This document shows positions 1 to 11,410 of a stretch of 64,000 bases of DNA, piece after piece. The stretch is from Cryptomeria japonica (Eukaryota > Streptophyta > Pinopsida > Cupressales > Cupressaceae). The notes beneath the pieces were generated by a model. The model did not search any database, had not been told where the DNA came from, and saw only the letters and a program-made list of their open reading frames with translations. A program made the position numbers and the translations under genes. Position 1 is the stretch's first letter; every line of letters starts with the position of its first letter. The stretch covers positions 46,490,501-46,554,500 of the forward strand of contig NC_081414.1 of assembly GCF_030272615.1 (NCBI RefSeq), written 5' to 3'.

Positions 1-1573
1 TCGTGATAAAAAATCATACTACGACAGCCAAGGACAGTTAGAACAAAAGCCCTTGGTTTGGGAAGATTTGCAAGCTCAAATGTTGGTGAAGGAAGATGGA
101 ATAACTCATGCATTGTCAAGAATGGATAACACTCGCAAACCTCTAGAGAACCTCATGTGGACAACTCAAACAGAGAAAAGTCAAAAAGGAATGGGACATG
201 GCATTCCTTATACAAATTTGATTCCTTTCAAAGAGGCTTTGGAGTTGATAAAAGAAGACTATCTACAAATGGTTAAATATAGGGACATGGCTGTCCAATT
301 GGTAAAAGATCAAGATAGAGAGATTGCTGACCTTCTTCTACTTCTAAGTGGGCATAATCACCATTTTCATAATTCAGAAAATCAGTCCCTTGTAGTAGCT
401 ATTCTTAGAAAAGAAGATGAGACAAATCAAGACTTGGTGGCTTTTGATGACTACAAAGATCTGAATTGGGATAGTGATATTCCTCCTCATTCTTATGAGA
501 TTTTTGTTCTTACATGTGGGAGAACTTTTTAAGATGAGTCTATAAGTGTTGTTTCACAAAGTGCTAGTGTTGGGAATGAAAATCACAATTGAAATGCACT
601 CGTGAAGCTTGAAGAATATGACAGGTATGTTGATGACAGTAGACACATTTCTCCACTTCATCATGAAAATGATGATACCTTGGAATCATCTATAAATGGC
701 ACTCAATAATTGGGTGTTAAAGATGGGTTTGGTGAGATGAATTCAAATCATGAGCATTATAATTTTTTATATCAGACTTTGGGGGATGTTGAAAGGACAC
801 ACAACTTGTGCAATATGTGGTCACAAAGGGCCAAGGTGAATAGATTAGTGGCTTCCTATGTGAGACAACATCTCCAAAACATAAAGGAAAGGGTCAATCT
901 CTCCAACATGGCTAGGCAAAATTGGATAGATCTCATTAAGAGATTCCTCATTCAAATGATGGTTGAATCTAAAAATACACTTGGTTCTTCTAAGGACTAT
1001 GATGGTCAACTATTGACAGAGGTTGGTACTTGTTATCATGAATACATAGTGAGGCGAGTTCATCACCTTTTTATCTCACATGTCAAGGATTGGTTGATGC
1101 ATTGATATGGATTGATGGAGGGCTTGTACCATCCATTGTGGGATGTAGAGTGGCCATATTCAGAAGATGGTACTAGAGGTTGCAAGTACCCGACTCATCT
1201 ATGTATGGGGAATTACTTGCAGGAACAACAATTAGCTATCCATCATGTTGTTGTGTATCTGCCAGGGGTTGCTTCTTCTATGTCATAGAGATTTCATATG
1301 GATACATGACTACGGGATGATTATGGTGTTAGTAGACATGATGGCTTGATTTGTTATAACATCCAAGAGGGTTTAGCCAGTGCTTCCAGATATCCTTATT
1401 TACACATGACAAATGGGTGGGAATTCAGATTGTATCGGGATCTAGGGATCATTTTGTTTGATAGATTTCTTGTCATACATGGTTTAGCATCTTTCCAGAC
1501 ACTCTACAAAGTCATTTGGGATACAAGTGGAGTAGATTTTTTCTTTCTAGTGAGATTTCTTGGGGACAAGTAA
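1..1573 (+). pseudogene. Decayed 3' ORF of a Gypsy-like LTR element, partial
   Basis: One reading frame (frame 2) stays protein-like from the window edge to TAA 1571-1573, only a few bases before a polypurine tract and LTR, so it is the last coding segment of a plus-strand LTR element. It is interrupted by in-frame stops at 530, 590, 707, 1103, 1286 and 1307. The segment up to 532 is charged and looks helical, around residues MVKYRDMAVQLVKDQDREIA. The segment at 710-1105 has a basic, helical character. I see no protease, reverse transcriptase, RNase H or integrase motif, so it is either an extra ORF downstream of pol or the ORF of a non-autonomous element. The function is unknown. The element continues beyond the left edge of the window. 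Confidence 0.5.
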
Positions 1574-1575
1574 TT

Positions 1576-1591
1576 TTGGGGGAGGGTGGAT
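1576..1591 (+). other. Polypurine tract of the left Gypsy-like element
   Basis: The purine-rich run TTTTGGGGGAGGGTGGA lies directly before an LTR-like start TGTAATGTCC. This is the expected plus-strand priming site for reverse transcription and it fixes the element on the plus strand. Confidence 0.6.
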
Positions 1592-2507
1592 TGTAATGTC
1601 CCCATTTTCATGAGGATCAGTCCACATAAGGGTTTGGCCAATTACTTAACCCTTGTAGGACAAGGAGTTGAAAGGAGGGTTGCTTGGGAAGTTTCTTGTG
1701 GCTTCAAATTCTATTTCTATATGCTTTTTGGTGAGATAATGTGTTCTCACGTATGGTGTCACATATGTTGAAAATTGCACTTTATATTATAATGATATTT
1801 TAAATATCTAAAGTACAATTAAATAATATTATTATTTTAAGGGGAATCTTCTAGAAATTTCAATTAAATATTATTTTATTTCTTCTAGAAGGAGGCTGAC
1901 CTCTTGAAGGAAAATAATAAATAGAGGAGACAGCCTCATTGTTAGACAACCAAGAATTGATATTTACATTGTTGAGAGTTTGTGGAGAAAAAGGTTTTTG
2001 CATATCATTTCAGTCTTTGGGAACGAAAACTCCCATTGATGGCATAACTAAGGGAGTGAAATATCTCTTGAAGGGTTGCATTTGAGGAGGTGATACTTCA
2101 TTCATCTCATTTGATCTTAATTTATGGCCAAAGGCCATCTTGCTAGTGTTCAGTTATGGAAGTTTACTGAAGATAATTTTGATGCTAATGATCCTCACCG
2201 ATTTTCTATAAGGAGTTCATTGTATCTACCCAAAGTTATGAGTTTTATTCTTAGTCATTGTTTCAGACATTTCCATGATTGAAGATGGACCATGATTTTT
2301 CACATAGAGCCCATGGAAGCCAAGATTTCATCTCCTAATTGGAGCACTTTCATCCTAGGGTCTAATCGATGGTTTTTGATGTAGAAGGAGGTTCATAGTA
2401 GTTGTTGTTTAAGTCATTGAAGTCTAGGAACAAAAGGGAATAGGTGCCACAATTTTTCTTATAGCACTTCATTAGTGCTTCAATTTCATACATTGGCTGC
2501 AACAGTC
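1592..2507 (+). repeat. 3' LTR of the left Gypsy-like element (first part)
   Basis: This sequence begins TGTAATGTCCCC immediately after a polypurine tract and runs until it is cut by the Copia-A LTR at 2508. Its remainder probably lies to the right of Copia-A, from 9558 onwards. The five bases flanking Copia-A (cagtc on the left, cgctc on the right) match at only three positions, so the split is likely but not proven. The LTR's true 3' end was not identified. Confidence 0.5.
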
Positions 2508-3744
2508 TGTTAGCAACATCCAAGAAGGAAGATTGAGAGGGGGGGTGAATCAGTCTTCACCAAAACAAAAAACTTAATAAAAAACATAGATCTAATAAAT
2601 TACAGTAACAAAAAAATAAGCAAATTGAGAGCACAGTACACAACACCAAGATTTTGACGTGTAAGCCCCAGTTAAGGGAAAAACCACATTGGGAACCTAC
2701 CCATAGTAAGATGATAATCTATAGTAGTATGTAAAAATATTACAATGGGGAATGCACAAGCATTCAGGCACACTGCCTAGAGCTCACTGCTCAAATATAA
2801 TGGCTCAGAAGGCTACAACCCTCAGGGAAGTCTCACTAACTTACAACAAGATTCAGACTACAATTTGAAAGAAATGAACTGAAAGAATATCATCTCCAAA
2901 TGCTTGATTACAATTATGGTTAAGCACAATTGTCTTCTCTGCAACACCAATCTCCACACAACACTTTACCAAAGGATAAATCTCTTGTTTACACATACAC
3001 CACTCTCTGATAATGCAAACACAACATTGACACCTGAATTACATGAACATATCACCTATATATACAAATCATCAACCTTGACAACAAAGTTGACTAAACA
3101 ATCAACCCTCAATTACAAAATTACATCACATGATACAAAGATTGACCACAAGACCAATATAATGATTTACATAGAATAGCATGGACCTAAATCAAATTCC
3201 CAAATGCTCAACTCCACTAGAAATCATGCCAAGATCAACCACAACACACTACACCACCAAGAAAACCTCATAACACGAAGAACATCACTGGTTCATATAA
3301 ATCACCAAAAATTCACAAAATGGTCAATGTAGATCATCAAAATAAATAGGACACAACTAGGAAACACCAACAAGCATGTAAGGATCATCAAGAACAACTG
3401 CACCAACACCACTTATCAAATCTTCATCGATCAACATTTGAAACTCAGGAATATAACTAATCAACAACTGTCACAAAGAAAGATAACTTGCAAAGCACCA
3501 AATCATGATCCATCTGAAATGAAGATACACAAGACCATCCTAAATAATATCCCAAAATATCAGCACAAGATTTGATCACACTAGAATATACCGAACTCTA
3601 CAAAATAGTGATCAACAAAACAACACTGCAAACTAGATCATAAGATCTTCCCAATCAACAATCACCAGATCAATACATAAGAATATGTTGACAAAAATGA
3701 CAACAACATATCCTAGCAGCAACAATGACTAACAATATCCAACA
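2508..3744 (-). repeat. 3' LTR of Copia-A
   Basis: Aligns along its length with 8309-9557. On the plus strand both copies share the start TGTTAGCAAC, a poly-G run (complement of CCCCCC) shortly after it, and the end ATATCCAACA. The length is 1237 bp against 1249 bp. Scattered substitutions show that the insertion is not recent. Confidence 0.88.
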
Positions 3745-3757
3745 ATCTCCCCCTTTG
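3745..3757 (-). other. Polypurine tract of Copia-A
   Basis: On the minus strand it reads AAAGGGGGAGAT directly before the 3' LTR start TGTTGG. An equivalent tract precedes the 3' LTR of Copia-B. Confidence 0.8.
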
Positions 3758-4058
3758 GCATTGATGGCAACATATTAATGTGAAAAACAATCAATGCAAA
3801 GAAATAAGATATTTCCTACAAACTCCCCCTAAGATCAGGACAGATAAAGCAGTTTTTCACATGATCTCTCTCCCCCTTAGAAAGAAATGCCAAAGATCTC
3901 AAAATAGAAAACCAAACTTACTCTCAAAACAAGAACAAAAATATCAGGAATCTCTCCCCAAAATATAGACTACTCCAACAGATGAGCAACACCAACTCAT
4001 CAATCAAGATAAAAGGATAAGACTATGAAGTCCACTGGATTGATGCAACATAATGAAT

Positions 4059-4935
4059 CTATTTCTCACCAGGAGGGGTGGATACCCCTAAATTTTCTCT
4101 CAAATAGATAAAAGTATTTGCAAGAAAAGGCTTAGTGAAAATATCAGCTATGTGTTCCTTTATAGATACATACTCAAGCTTCACCTTCTCTTCACTGACT
4201 TGCTCTCTTAGGTATTGATATTTGATTGACACATGCTTAGTCTTTGAATGTTGCACTAGATTATTTGACATGTTAATAGAACTAGAATTATCACAGTATA
4301 TAACAGTAGGCTCATCATAAATAATTTTGATATCCTTCAACATTTGTTTCATCCAAACTACTTGAGTGCAATTACTAGCATCAACAATCTACTCAGCTTC
4401 AGCAGTAGATAAGGATACTGAATCTTGTTTCTTACTAGCCCAAGAAACCAACTTCTTACCCAAAAAGAATGTTCCACTGGTAGTGCTCTCCCGATCATCA
4501 ACATCACCAGTCCAATCAACATCAGTGTAGGCACACATCATGAAATTCATCATTCCTCGGATACCACAAAACATAGTCCACCATTCCATTCAAGTATCTG
4601 AATATCGTCTTAACAATAGTGACTTGACTCTCTTTCGGATCAACTTGATATCTAGCAGTCATGCACACAACATGCATAATGTTTGACCTTGTTTGAGTAA
4701 TACATAGCAATCCACCAACCATAGATCTGTACAAACTATGATTTTCTTTTAGAGATTCGTCATTCTTAGACAATTTACAACTAGTAACCATAGGAGTTCC
4801 AACAAGTTTAGAGTCATCTAACCCAAACTTCTTTAGTAGTTCCTTCACATACTTAGTTTGAGATATGAATATACCTTTTCCAATCTTTAAAATCCACAAA
4901 CCTAAGAAAAATTTCATCTCACCAATCAAAGACAT
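4059..4935 (-). pseudogene. Copia-A reverse transcriptase end and RNase H
   Basis: On the minus strand, 4935-4522 encodes the end of the reverse transcriptase, including GKGIFISQTKYVKELLKKFG. After a frameshift near 4590, 4589-4389 gives the RNase H start with YTDVDWTGDVDDRESTTSGT and the STAEAE motif. An in-frame TAG at about 4388 falls where the family normally has a tyrosine. 4352-4059 continues the same frame with YCDNSSSINMSNN, the KTKH block and the final DIFTKPF segment. These are standard Copia RNase H blocks (first Asp in TDVDW, Glu in STAEAE, Asp in CDN). The frameshift and nonsense codon make it inactive. Confidence 0.85.
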
Positions 4936-5720
4936 CTCAAATTATTTCTGCATATCACCAACAAACTTCATTCTCAAGTCATCATCACCTCCAAAGATAA
5001 TATCATCAACAAATAATTCAATGATCAGGATGTTATCATTTTTCTATCTTAAAATACAGATTATTGTTAGCAACACCTTTACTAAATCCTAACTTCAAAA
5101 AATATTTATCTAGTCTAGCATACCAGGCTCTAGGGGCTTGTTTCAGTCCATAAAGAGCTTTATTCAGTCTACATACCATGTCTTCATCATCTGATAATGA
5201 AAATCAATCAGGTTGCTCAATGTTGACTTCTTCCTCAAGATCACCATTCAAAAAGGTAGATTTGACATCCATCTAATATAGCTTGAAATCTTTATAAGCA
5301 GCATATGCAAGCAACAGTCTAACAGCTTCAAGCTTGGCCACCGCAACAAAAGTCTCCTCATAATAAATTCCTTCTTTCTAAGAATATCCTTTGCAAACCA
5401 GTCTAGCTTTATTTTTGACAACTTCATCAGCTTCATTTAATTTTTTTCTGAATATGCATTTAGTACCAATAACACTCTTATCCTTAGGTCTAGGCACAAG
5501 TTCCCATGTATTGTTCTTTTCAATCTGTTCTGATTCTTCTTCCATAGCTCTCATCCATTTTTTATCTTTACAAGCTTCAACAACATCTTTAGGTTCAAAT
5601 TTTGAAATCAAACATACTTCTTCGATAACTAACCTTCTTCTAGTCATTACACCTTTATTTTTATCACCAATAATCTAATTTTTCATAATGATTCAGTCTT
5701 ACATACCTCAGAGTTTTTTG
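4936..5720 (-). pseudogene. Copia-A reverse transcriptase, N-terminal and catalytic part
   Basis: On the minus strand, 5647-5398 carries the conserved region MEEESEQIEKNNTWELVPRP followed by the KARLVCKGY block. The same frame continues after nonsense codons through [10 protein letters not shown] (around 5272) and the YGLKQAPRAW block. The catalytic motif FVDDIIFG is readable near 4990-5010, but it sits in another frame, after stops near 5045. The GTKW block reads GTKC here, a substitution at a normally conserved tryptophan. With several stops and a frameshift it cannot make an active polymerase. Confidence 0.82.
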
Positions 5721-5726
5721 ATTGTT

Positions 5727-5915
5727 CTAATTTTCAAGTTCTTCCACATCATCGCCAGCAACAACAACATCTAGATTAATTGTCTCGGCTGAATCATTCT
5801 TCTTAGTCTCTTCTATATGAATAGGAGTTAAAATAACATGTTGGCCATCATCATAATGACATGTTCTGATCTCTTTCCTAAGGTTCTCATCCACCTTCAC
5901 ATTTTCACTCTCCAC
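5727..5915 (-). pseudogene. Copia-A linker between integrase and reverse transcriptase
   Basis: In the same frame as the gag-integrase ORF upstream, separated from it by a stop at the end of the KSKAY block. It is acidic (ETKKNDSAETINLDVVVAGD), as expected for the variable integrase C-terminal region of Copia polyproteins. No catalytic motif is expected here. Confidence 0.65.
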
Positions 5916-5942
5916 TATCTTTCTTAGTCTCTTATTGTAGCA

Positions 5943-7895
5943 CTAGTAGGCTTTGCTCTTTTTTGAATATCCCAAGAAAATTCCTTCATCACTTCTAGCA
6001 TCAAACTTTCCTATATCCTCATCTCTCTTGATATACCATTTGCTACAAAATACTCTTAAATATCTCATAGTAGGAACATGACCAAACCATAGCTCATAAG
6101 AGGTCTTACCGGTATCACCTTTGATGTGAACTTTGTTGAATGTGTAAATAATAGTGTTAATGTGTTCTCTCCAGTAGATCTTCAAAACATTTCCTTCAAT
6201 CAGCATAGTCCTTGCAGCATCCAAAACATTTCTATTCTTCCTTTCAACAACTCCATTCTGTGGAGGGGTTCTGGGAGCAAATATTTGTCTTCTAATTCCA
6301 TGCTTCTCATAGAATGAATTGAACTCACCAGAACAAAATCGTCCACCTCTATTAGATCTCAGATACTTCACCATCAATCCAAACTCAGTCTCAAACTTTG
6401 CTTTGAATATCCTTAACTTGTCCAATGCTTCTAATTTCTCCTTTAGAAAGATAACCCACATCATCCTGGAATAATCATCAATTAGCAACATAAAATATCT
6501 ATCACCCTGCACAATTCTAACATTTGCAGGTCCACATAGGTCAGTATGCACAAGATATAGCAATCCATCTGATGTATAATGTTTTCTCTTGAAAGAAATC
6601 CTTGTTTTCTTACCCAATTGACATTCCTTACATACTAGATTAGTAGGTTTAACAATCTTAGGAAGATCTCTAACAACTTGTGTAGAACTGATCTTGATCA
6701 TTGAATCAAAATTTACATGACACATTCTCCTATGCCACAACCAACTCTCATCAATCTGAGCAATCAAACAACTTTTCTCACTAGCATTCAAGTGAAAAAT
6801 GTTACCTTCAGTCTTAGTTCCAGATGCAATTTCTATACCAAAGGCATTTAAGATCTTGCATTGTCCATCCTTGAATTGTAGATCATAACCTTTATCAACC
6901 ATCTTTCCAACACTAAAAAAATTATTCTTTAAACCTTCAATGTACAAGACATCATCAGTGTTACGCTTACCATCAAAAGAAATAGAACCTCTCCCACATA
7001 TTACCTTGTCATCTCCAAATCTAACTATTCCACCATCATATCTTTCCATACTCACAAATTTTCTTTTATCACCGGTCATATGATGTGAACAACCACTGTC
7101 AATTACCCATTCATCTTTCTCTTCGACCTTAGTAGCTAAAGCTTTCTCCTCAATAGTACAACTAGTGGAATCAATGGGTACATGTCCATCTTCCTTAATG
7201 GCAAGGAATACAACTTCATCTCCTTCTGATTCTTCATTTGTAATACCTTCATCAACATCATAATAACAATTCTTTTGATTCCTATACTTCCAGTTAGGCT
7301 TATAAGACTTATCATACTTTTCATGCTTTTCAAATCTACCATTCTTGTCATGCTTGTCAAACTTATCATGCTTGTCATACTTAGCCATTCTCTCTGAGCA
7401 TCTAGAGGCAAAATGTCCTATCTTATTACAAGAGAAACATTTCAAAGGCAAATTTCCATCATACTTACCGACTCCTTTAGGTAATCTCTTGGCAATCAAT
7501 GCTTCAAGCTCATCTAGCTCTCTTTCTTTCTCTTCCCTCTCTCTTCTCTCTCTTTCATATCTATATATTCTGCACTCATCAAGATCATATTTATGCTTAC
7601 CAAATATAGATGCAGGTGCTCTGAATGTAGTCTTAGACTTTTCATGTGATTCTCCAAACTCACTTAGCTCAAATGCAACAATCTTTCCAACCAGCATATC
7701 TCTTGTCATTGTAGTCACACTATGGATCTCATCAATAGAAGAAACCTTATGTTTATAAGGAGGTAAATATCTCAATACCTTAGCAACAATTTCATCTTCC
7801 TCAATGGTTCCACTGACACATTTGATACCTAGGACAAGATCATTCACCTTAGCCATGAAAGAGTGTATGTTCTCATTATCTCCCATCTTCAACAT
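5943..7895 (-). pseudogene. Copia-A gag C-terminus, protease and integrase
   Basis: A long surviving ORF of 650 residues. Early residues are gag. A CCHC zinc knuckle follows (CFSCNKIGHFASRC, spacing 2-4-4), then the aspartic protease active site WVIDSGCSHHM. The pre-integrase zinc-binding His-Cys block (WHRRMCHVNF ... CKECQLGK) and the integrase core (HTDLCGP, and PQNGVVERKNR containing the catalytic Glu) come next. The second catalytic aspartate of the DDE triad is replaced by asparagine in LRSNRGG (codon 6351-6353), consistent with a GAT to AAT transition. The frame is open, yet the enzyme would be expected to be dead. It stops at 5943, and the frame resumes to about 5727. Confidence 0.88.
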
Positions 7896-7916
7896 CTCAT
7901 ATTTTCCTTTTAAACT

Positions 7917-8267
7917 CTACCACTTAGCAACCTTCACCTGTTTATCACCTTCATATAGAATCTCAAGCTTTATGCAGATCTCATGTGCAGTCTGAAGTCC
8001 CATTATATTTGTCATCTTAGAATCAGTTAGGGCACTAAGAAATGCTTCCTTCACTCTAACATTATGTCCATCTTCCTTGATCTCATCAGGAGTAGTTGGT
8101 CCATTCAAAGGAACATTATAGGCATTCTTTGTAATCTTCCAATAATCTTCACAAAGACATTTCAAATGCACTTCCATCCATTCCTTCCATGCATAGTTAC
8201 TCCCATCAAATCTTGGACTGTCCTTCTTAAAGATAACACCTTGAGCTATTATCCTAGATCTCCTCAA
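7917..8267 (-). pseudogene. Copia-A gag N-terminal domain
   Basis: 116 residues beginning shortly after the primer-binding site. The motif RFDGSNYAWKEWMEVHL is the typical start of plant Copia gag proteins (the DUF4219/UBN2 type region, RFDGxNYxxWK). An in-frame TAG at about 7916 separates it from the following gag-pol ORF, which continues in the same frame. Capsid assembly would be its normal role. An ancestral start further upstream cannot be excluded. Confidence 0.8.
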
Positions 8268-8295
8268 GCAATTAAGCTTCTATCAGAGGATCTAT

Positions 8296-8307
8296 CTTTG
8301 ATACCAA
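8296..8307 (-). other. Primer-binding site of Copia-A
   Basis: On the minus strand, directly downstream of the 5' LTR end GTTGCTAACA, the sequence reads TTGGTATCAAAG. This is close to the initiator-methionine tRNA complement TGGTATCAGAGC used by most plant Copia elements. Confidence 0.78.
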
Positions 8308-8308
8308 T

Positions 8309-9557
8309 TGTTAGCAACAACCAAGAAGAAAGACTAAGAGGGGGGGTGAATCAGTCTTTGCTAGAATAACAAATTTAATCACAAAACATAGATCTGATAA
8401 ACTGCAGTAATAACAAAGATGATAAAATTGAGAGCACAACACACAACACTGAGATTTTGACATGGAAAACCCAGTTAAGGGAAAAACCACGGTGGGAACC
8501 TACCCACAGTAAGATGATACTCTATAGTAGTATGTGAAAATATTACAATGGGAATGCACAAGCATTCAGGCCCACTGCCTAGAGCTCACTACTCAAATAT
8601 AATGGCCTGAAAGGTTACAACCCTCAAGGAAGTCTCACTGACTTACAACAAGATTCAGACTACAATCCAAAAGAAAGAAGTGAAAGAATAGCATCTCCAA
8701 ATGCTTCATTAAAGTTTCAGTTAAGCACAGTTGTCTGCTCTACAACACCAATCTCCACACAACACTTCACTGAAGGATAAATCTCCTATTTGCACATACA
8801 CCACTCTCTGATAATCCAGACACAACATCAATACCTAAAGTACATGAACATATCACCTATATATACAAATCATTAACCTTGACAAAAAAGTCAACTAAAC
8901 CCTCAACCCTCAATTATAAAATTACATCACATGATACAATGATCGACCACCAAACCAATATAATGATTTGCATAGCATATCATGGACCTAAATCAAATTC
9001 CCAAATACTCAACTCCATCAGAAATCACACCAAGATCAACTGCAACACACTACATCGCCAGGAAAACTGCATAACATGAAGAACATCACCAAATCATAGA
9101 AATCACCAAAAATTCACACAATGATCAATTCAGATCATAAAAAAAAATAGGATACAACTAGGAAACACCAGTAAGCACGTTAGGATCATCAAGAACAACT
9201 GCACCAACACCAATTATAAAATCTTCATTGATCAACATCTAAAACTTGGGAATATAACTAATCAACAACTATCACGAACAAAATTAATTTACAGAGAACC
9301 AAATCATGATCCATCTGAAATGAAGATATACAAGACCATCCTAAAAAATATCCCAAAATCTTAGCACAAGATCTGATCACACTGGAATATACTGGAGGAT
9401 ATACCAAACTCTGCAAAACAGTGATCAACAAAACAACATTGCAAATCGGATCATAAGATCTACCCAATTAGTAATCACCAGAGCAATACATAGGAATATG
9501 TTGACATCAATGATAACAACACATCCTAGCAACAACAATGACCAATAATATCCAACA
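8309..9557 (-). repeat. 5' LTR of Copia-A
   Basis: 1249 bp, homologous to 2508-3744, with the TG...CA ends expected of an LTR. On the minus strand it ends in a poly-C tract region followed by GTTGCTAACA, next to the primer-binding site. Confidence 0.88.
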
Positions 9558-10281
9558 CGCTCACCTTAGGAGAAGTTCACGATGCCTTTGGAAGCTTAGA
9601 AGGGGGCATTCAACTTGGTATTAATTTATTTATAGTCTGAAGTATTCAGAATAGGGGTGACATTCTACTTGGCATCAAAGAGGTCTCATTTTGGTGTCTA
9701 TTTCTTTCTTCTTTGATTCCAGCAATAGGCAACTTATCCTACCAGGTTCTTTCATGAATTTGTAGTGCATTGATCATATAAACAAATTGTTGTTGTAGAT
9801 GCCATTATTTAGAATATATTATTGAATGTAAGACAATAGTCAAAGCATATATTTGTTATTTGTATTTGGTTTTGCAAATAATAAAGGAGAACTAGTTGCA
9901 GCTCTCTACATGATCATATGCCCATATTCATAATGTTAGGAGTTCGCATGCCAAGTATTTGTGCAAATGTCTCTTGGCTATAGATGCTCAATTATCAATT
10001 GAAATTCAGATATATGTATTGCAAAAACCAAATGAGTTAATAAATGCAGCAAGTTTATGGTTTTGATATTATAAGATTACTTTTCCAAAAAATTTCTTGT
10101 GATCTAGTTTCAATAACACGCAAAATTATACTAGCTATCCAAAACTACATAGAACACAAGCCATTTAGTCTGAAACTAGAACAATAGGTTATCAAACAAT
10201 TGTTTGTTAATATTCCCTACACTGTCATTCATATAACAACAAGGGATATTACATAAACAAGGTATCATATGCACATTTTAT
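9558..10281. other. Unassigned sequence, possibly the rest of the left Gypsy LTR
   Basis: No coding region or RNA gene seen. Its position immediately right of Copia-A makes it a candidate for the right half of the LTR interrupted at 2508. No second LTR copy is available in the window to confirm this. Confidence 0.3.
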
Positions 10282-11180
10282 TCATAGAGGGGTATATTCA
10301 TTGATCATATTTAATATAAATTTTGAATCTATTATTGGTAAATTTAGTTTCTTCCTTCTCTTTATTATATAATTATAATTAAATGGTTTTACAAGTGATC
10401 TTAGGAGATTAAGTTCTTGAGTGACTCTAACAAGATTTTTTTCATCCCCTCTTATAAAACCTTTTTGTTGGACCTTCCCTAAATAATTCATCCTCTAAAC
10501 ACCTATTTATAATTTACTCCTCATTTCTTTATTAAGAAAAGTAACAATATGGATGTCCATGTTGAACTCTATATACTTATCACCACTAATAGAAATAATT
10601 AAATTTCCCCATGAGATAGGAAATTAAAATGTGACAAAATATATGTATCATCTTCATGAAGCTTCACACCCACACTTCCTAGATGATTCATAATTAAATT
10701 AAACATATTAAGTTACTCTACAACTAGGTTTCCTTCCTTCATTCTAAATAAATATAATTTTATTTCAAAATAAATTTTATTTACTAGACCCTAGGTTTGG
10801 TAAATTTCACCTATCCTCTTCCATATTTTGTGGATTGAAGTTTCCATAGAAAAATAAGAGGATAGAGTAAAAAATACACAACATTATGATTCTTTTATCA
10901 ATCTTTTGTTAATACTTAGCTACCATTCTCATTAGAGTTTTATTGGTTTAGAACTCTCCATTAATAGCCTTCCTCCAAGATCTTCTATTTTAATTTTTCA
11001 CAACTTGTAGTTAGAGCCATTTATATTCTCTCTCTAAACAATATGTGCTAGTTATTATTTCAACCACACACAAATATGCAAAACTAATAAATTAAAAACT
11101 CCCAAAATATAACCACAAAGAACTCATAAAAATTAAGAAACACATCCCTCTCTAATCAAGTTGTATCTTTGATACCGTAA
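10282..11180 (-). pseudogene. Copia-C: decayed gag remnant of a third Copia element
   Basis: Read on the minus strand, broken frames give a gag pattern. There is a block ending LVNKIYFEIKLYLFRMKEGN, then a stretch resembling the usual gag helix (LIMNHLGSVGVKLHEDD), then a basic linker GKVQQKGFIRGDEKNLVR like the arginine/glycine-rich region before the zinc knuckle. A tRNA-primer-like sequence (GGTATCAAAGAT on the minus strand) at 11165-11176 lies upstream, as expected for a 5' end. No pol domain is present. Many stops are present. The left part was lost, and the LTR was probably interrupted by the large element at 11308. Confidence 0.55.
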
Positions 11181-11302
11181 GATGAGAATAGGTTAAACAT
11201 ATACATATATTCAAGTTTAAACATAAAGTGTACAAATCTAAATAACTAATTAGATTAACATATTATTAGTTTTGGATTGAATATAAAATATAACGATAAA
11301 TA

Positions 11303-11307
11303 ATATA
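11303..11307. other. Left target-site duplication of the LARD element
   Basis: ATATA, identical to 27076-27080 at the other end of the element. Confidence 0.8.
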
Positions 11308-11393
11308 TGTGTGCATGTAAAATTCATCTTATTCAAGAATCAATTAGAATCAAAGGGAAATTAGAATCAATGAGACATTTTTAGGTGTCTACA
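11308..11393 (-). repeat. Miniature 3' LTR of the LARD element (internally deleted)
   Basis: The first ~50 bases (TGTGTGCATGTAAAATTC...) match the beginning of 25803-27075, and the last ~26 (CAATGAGACATTTTTAGGTG...) match its end. About 1.19 kb of LTR interior is missing. Both termini and the adjacent TSD are intact, so the loss was strictly internal. Confidence 0.82.
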
Positions 11394-11410
11394 TTTGCCC
11401 CTCTTTGAGA
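11394..11410 (-). other. Polypurine tract of the LARD element
   Basis: On the minus strand it reads TCTCAAAGAGGGGCAAA directly before the LTR start TGTAGACACC. Confidence 0.75.

Larger units (their letters stand above)
2508..9557 (-). mobile_element. Copia-A: full-length, decayed Ty1/Copia retrotransposon
   Basis: A 7.05 kb element on the minus strand with two LTRs of about 1.24 kb (2508-3744 and 8309-9557). Read on the minus strand, each LTR begins TGTTGGATATTG and ends GTTGCTAACA. A primer-binding site lies inside the 5' LTR and a polypurine tract lies next to the 3' LTR. In minus-strand order it encodes gag, zinc knuckle, protease, integrase, reverse transcriptase and RNase H, which is Copia domain order (integrase before reverse transcriptase). 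Several stops and at least three frameshifts make it non-functional. Protein motifs resemble those of Copia-B at 14653-22093, so the two belong to related families. Confidence 0.9.
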
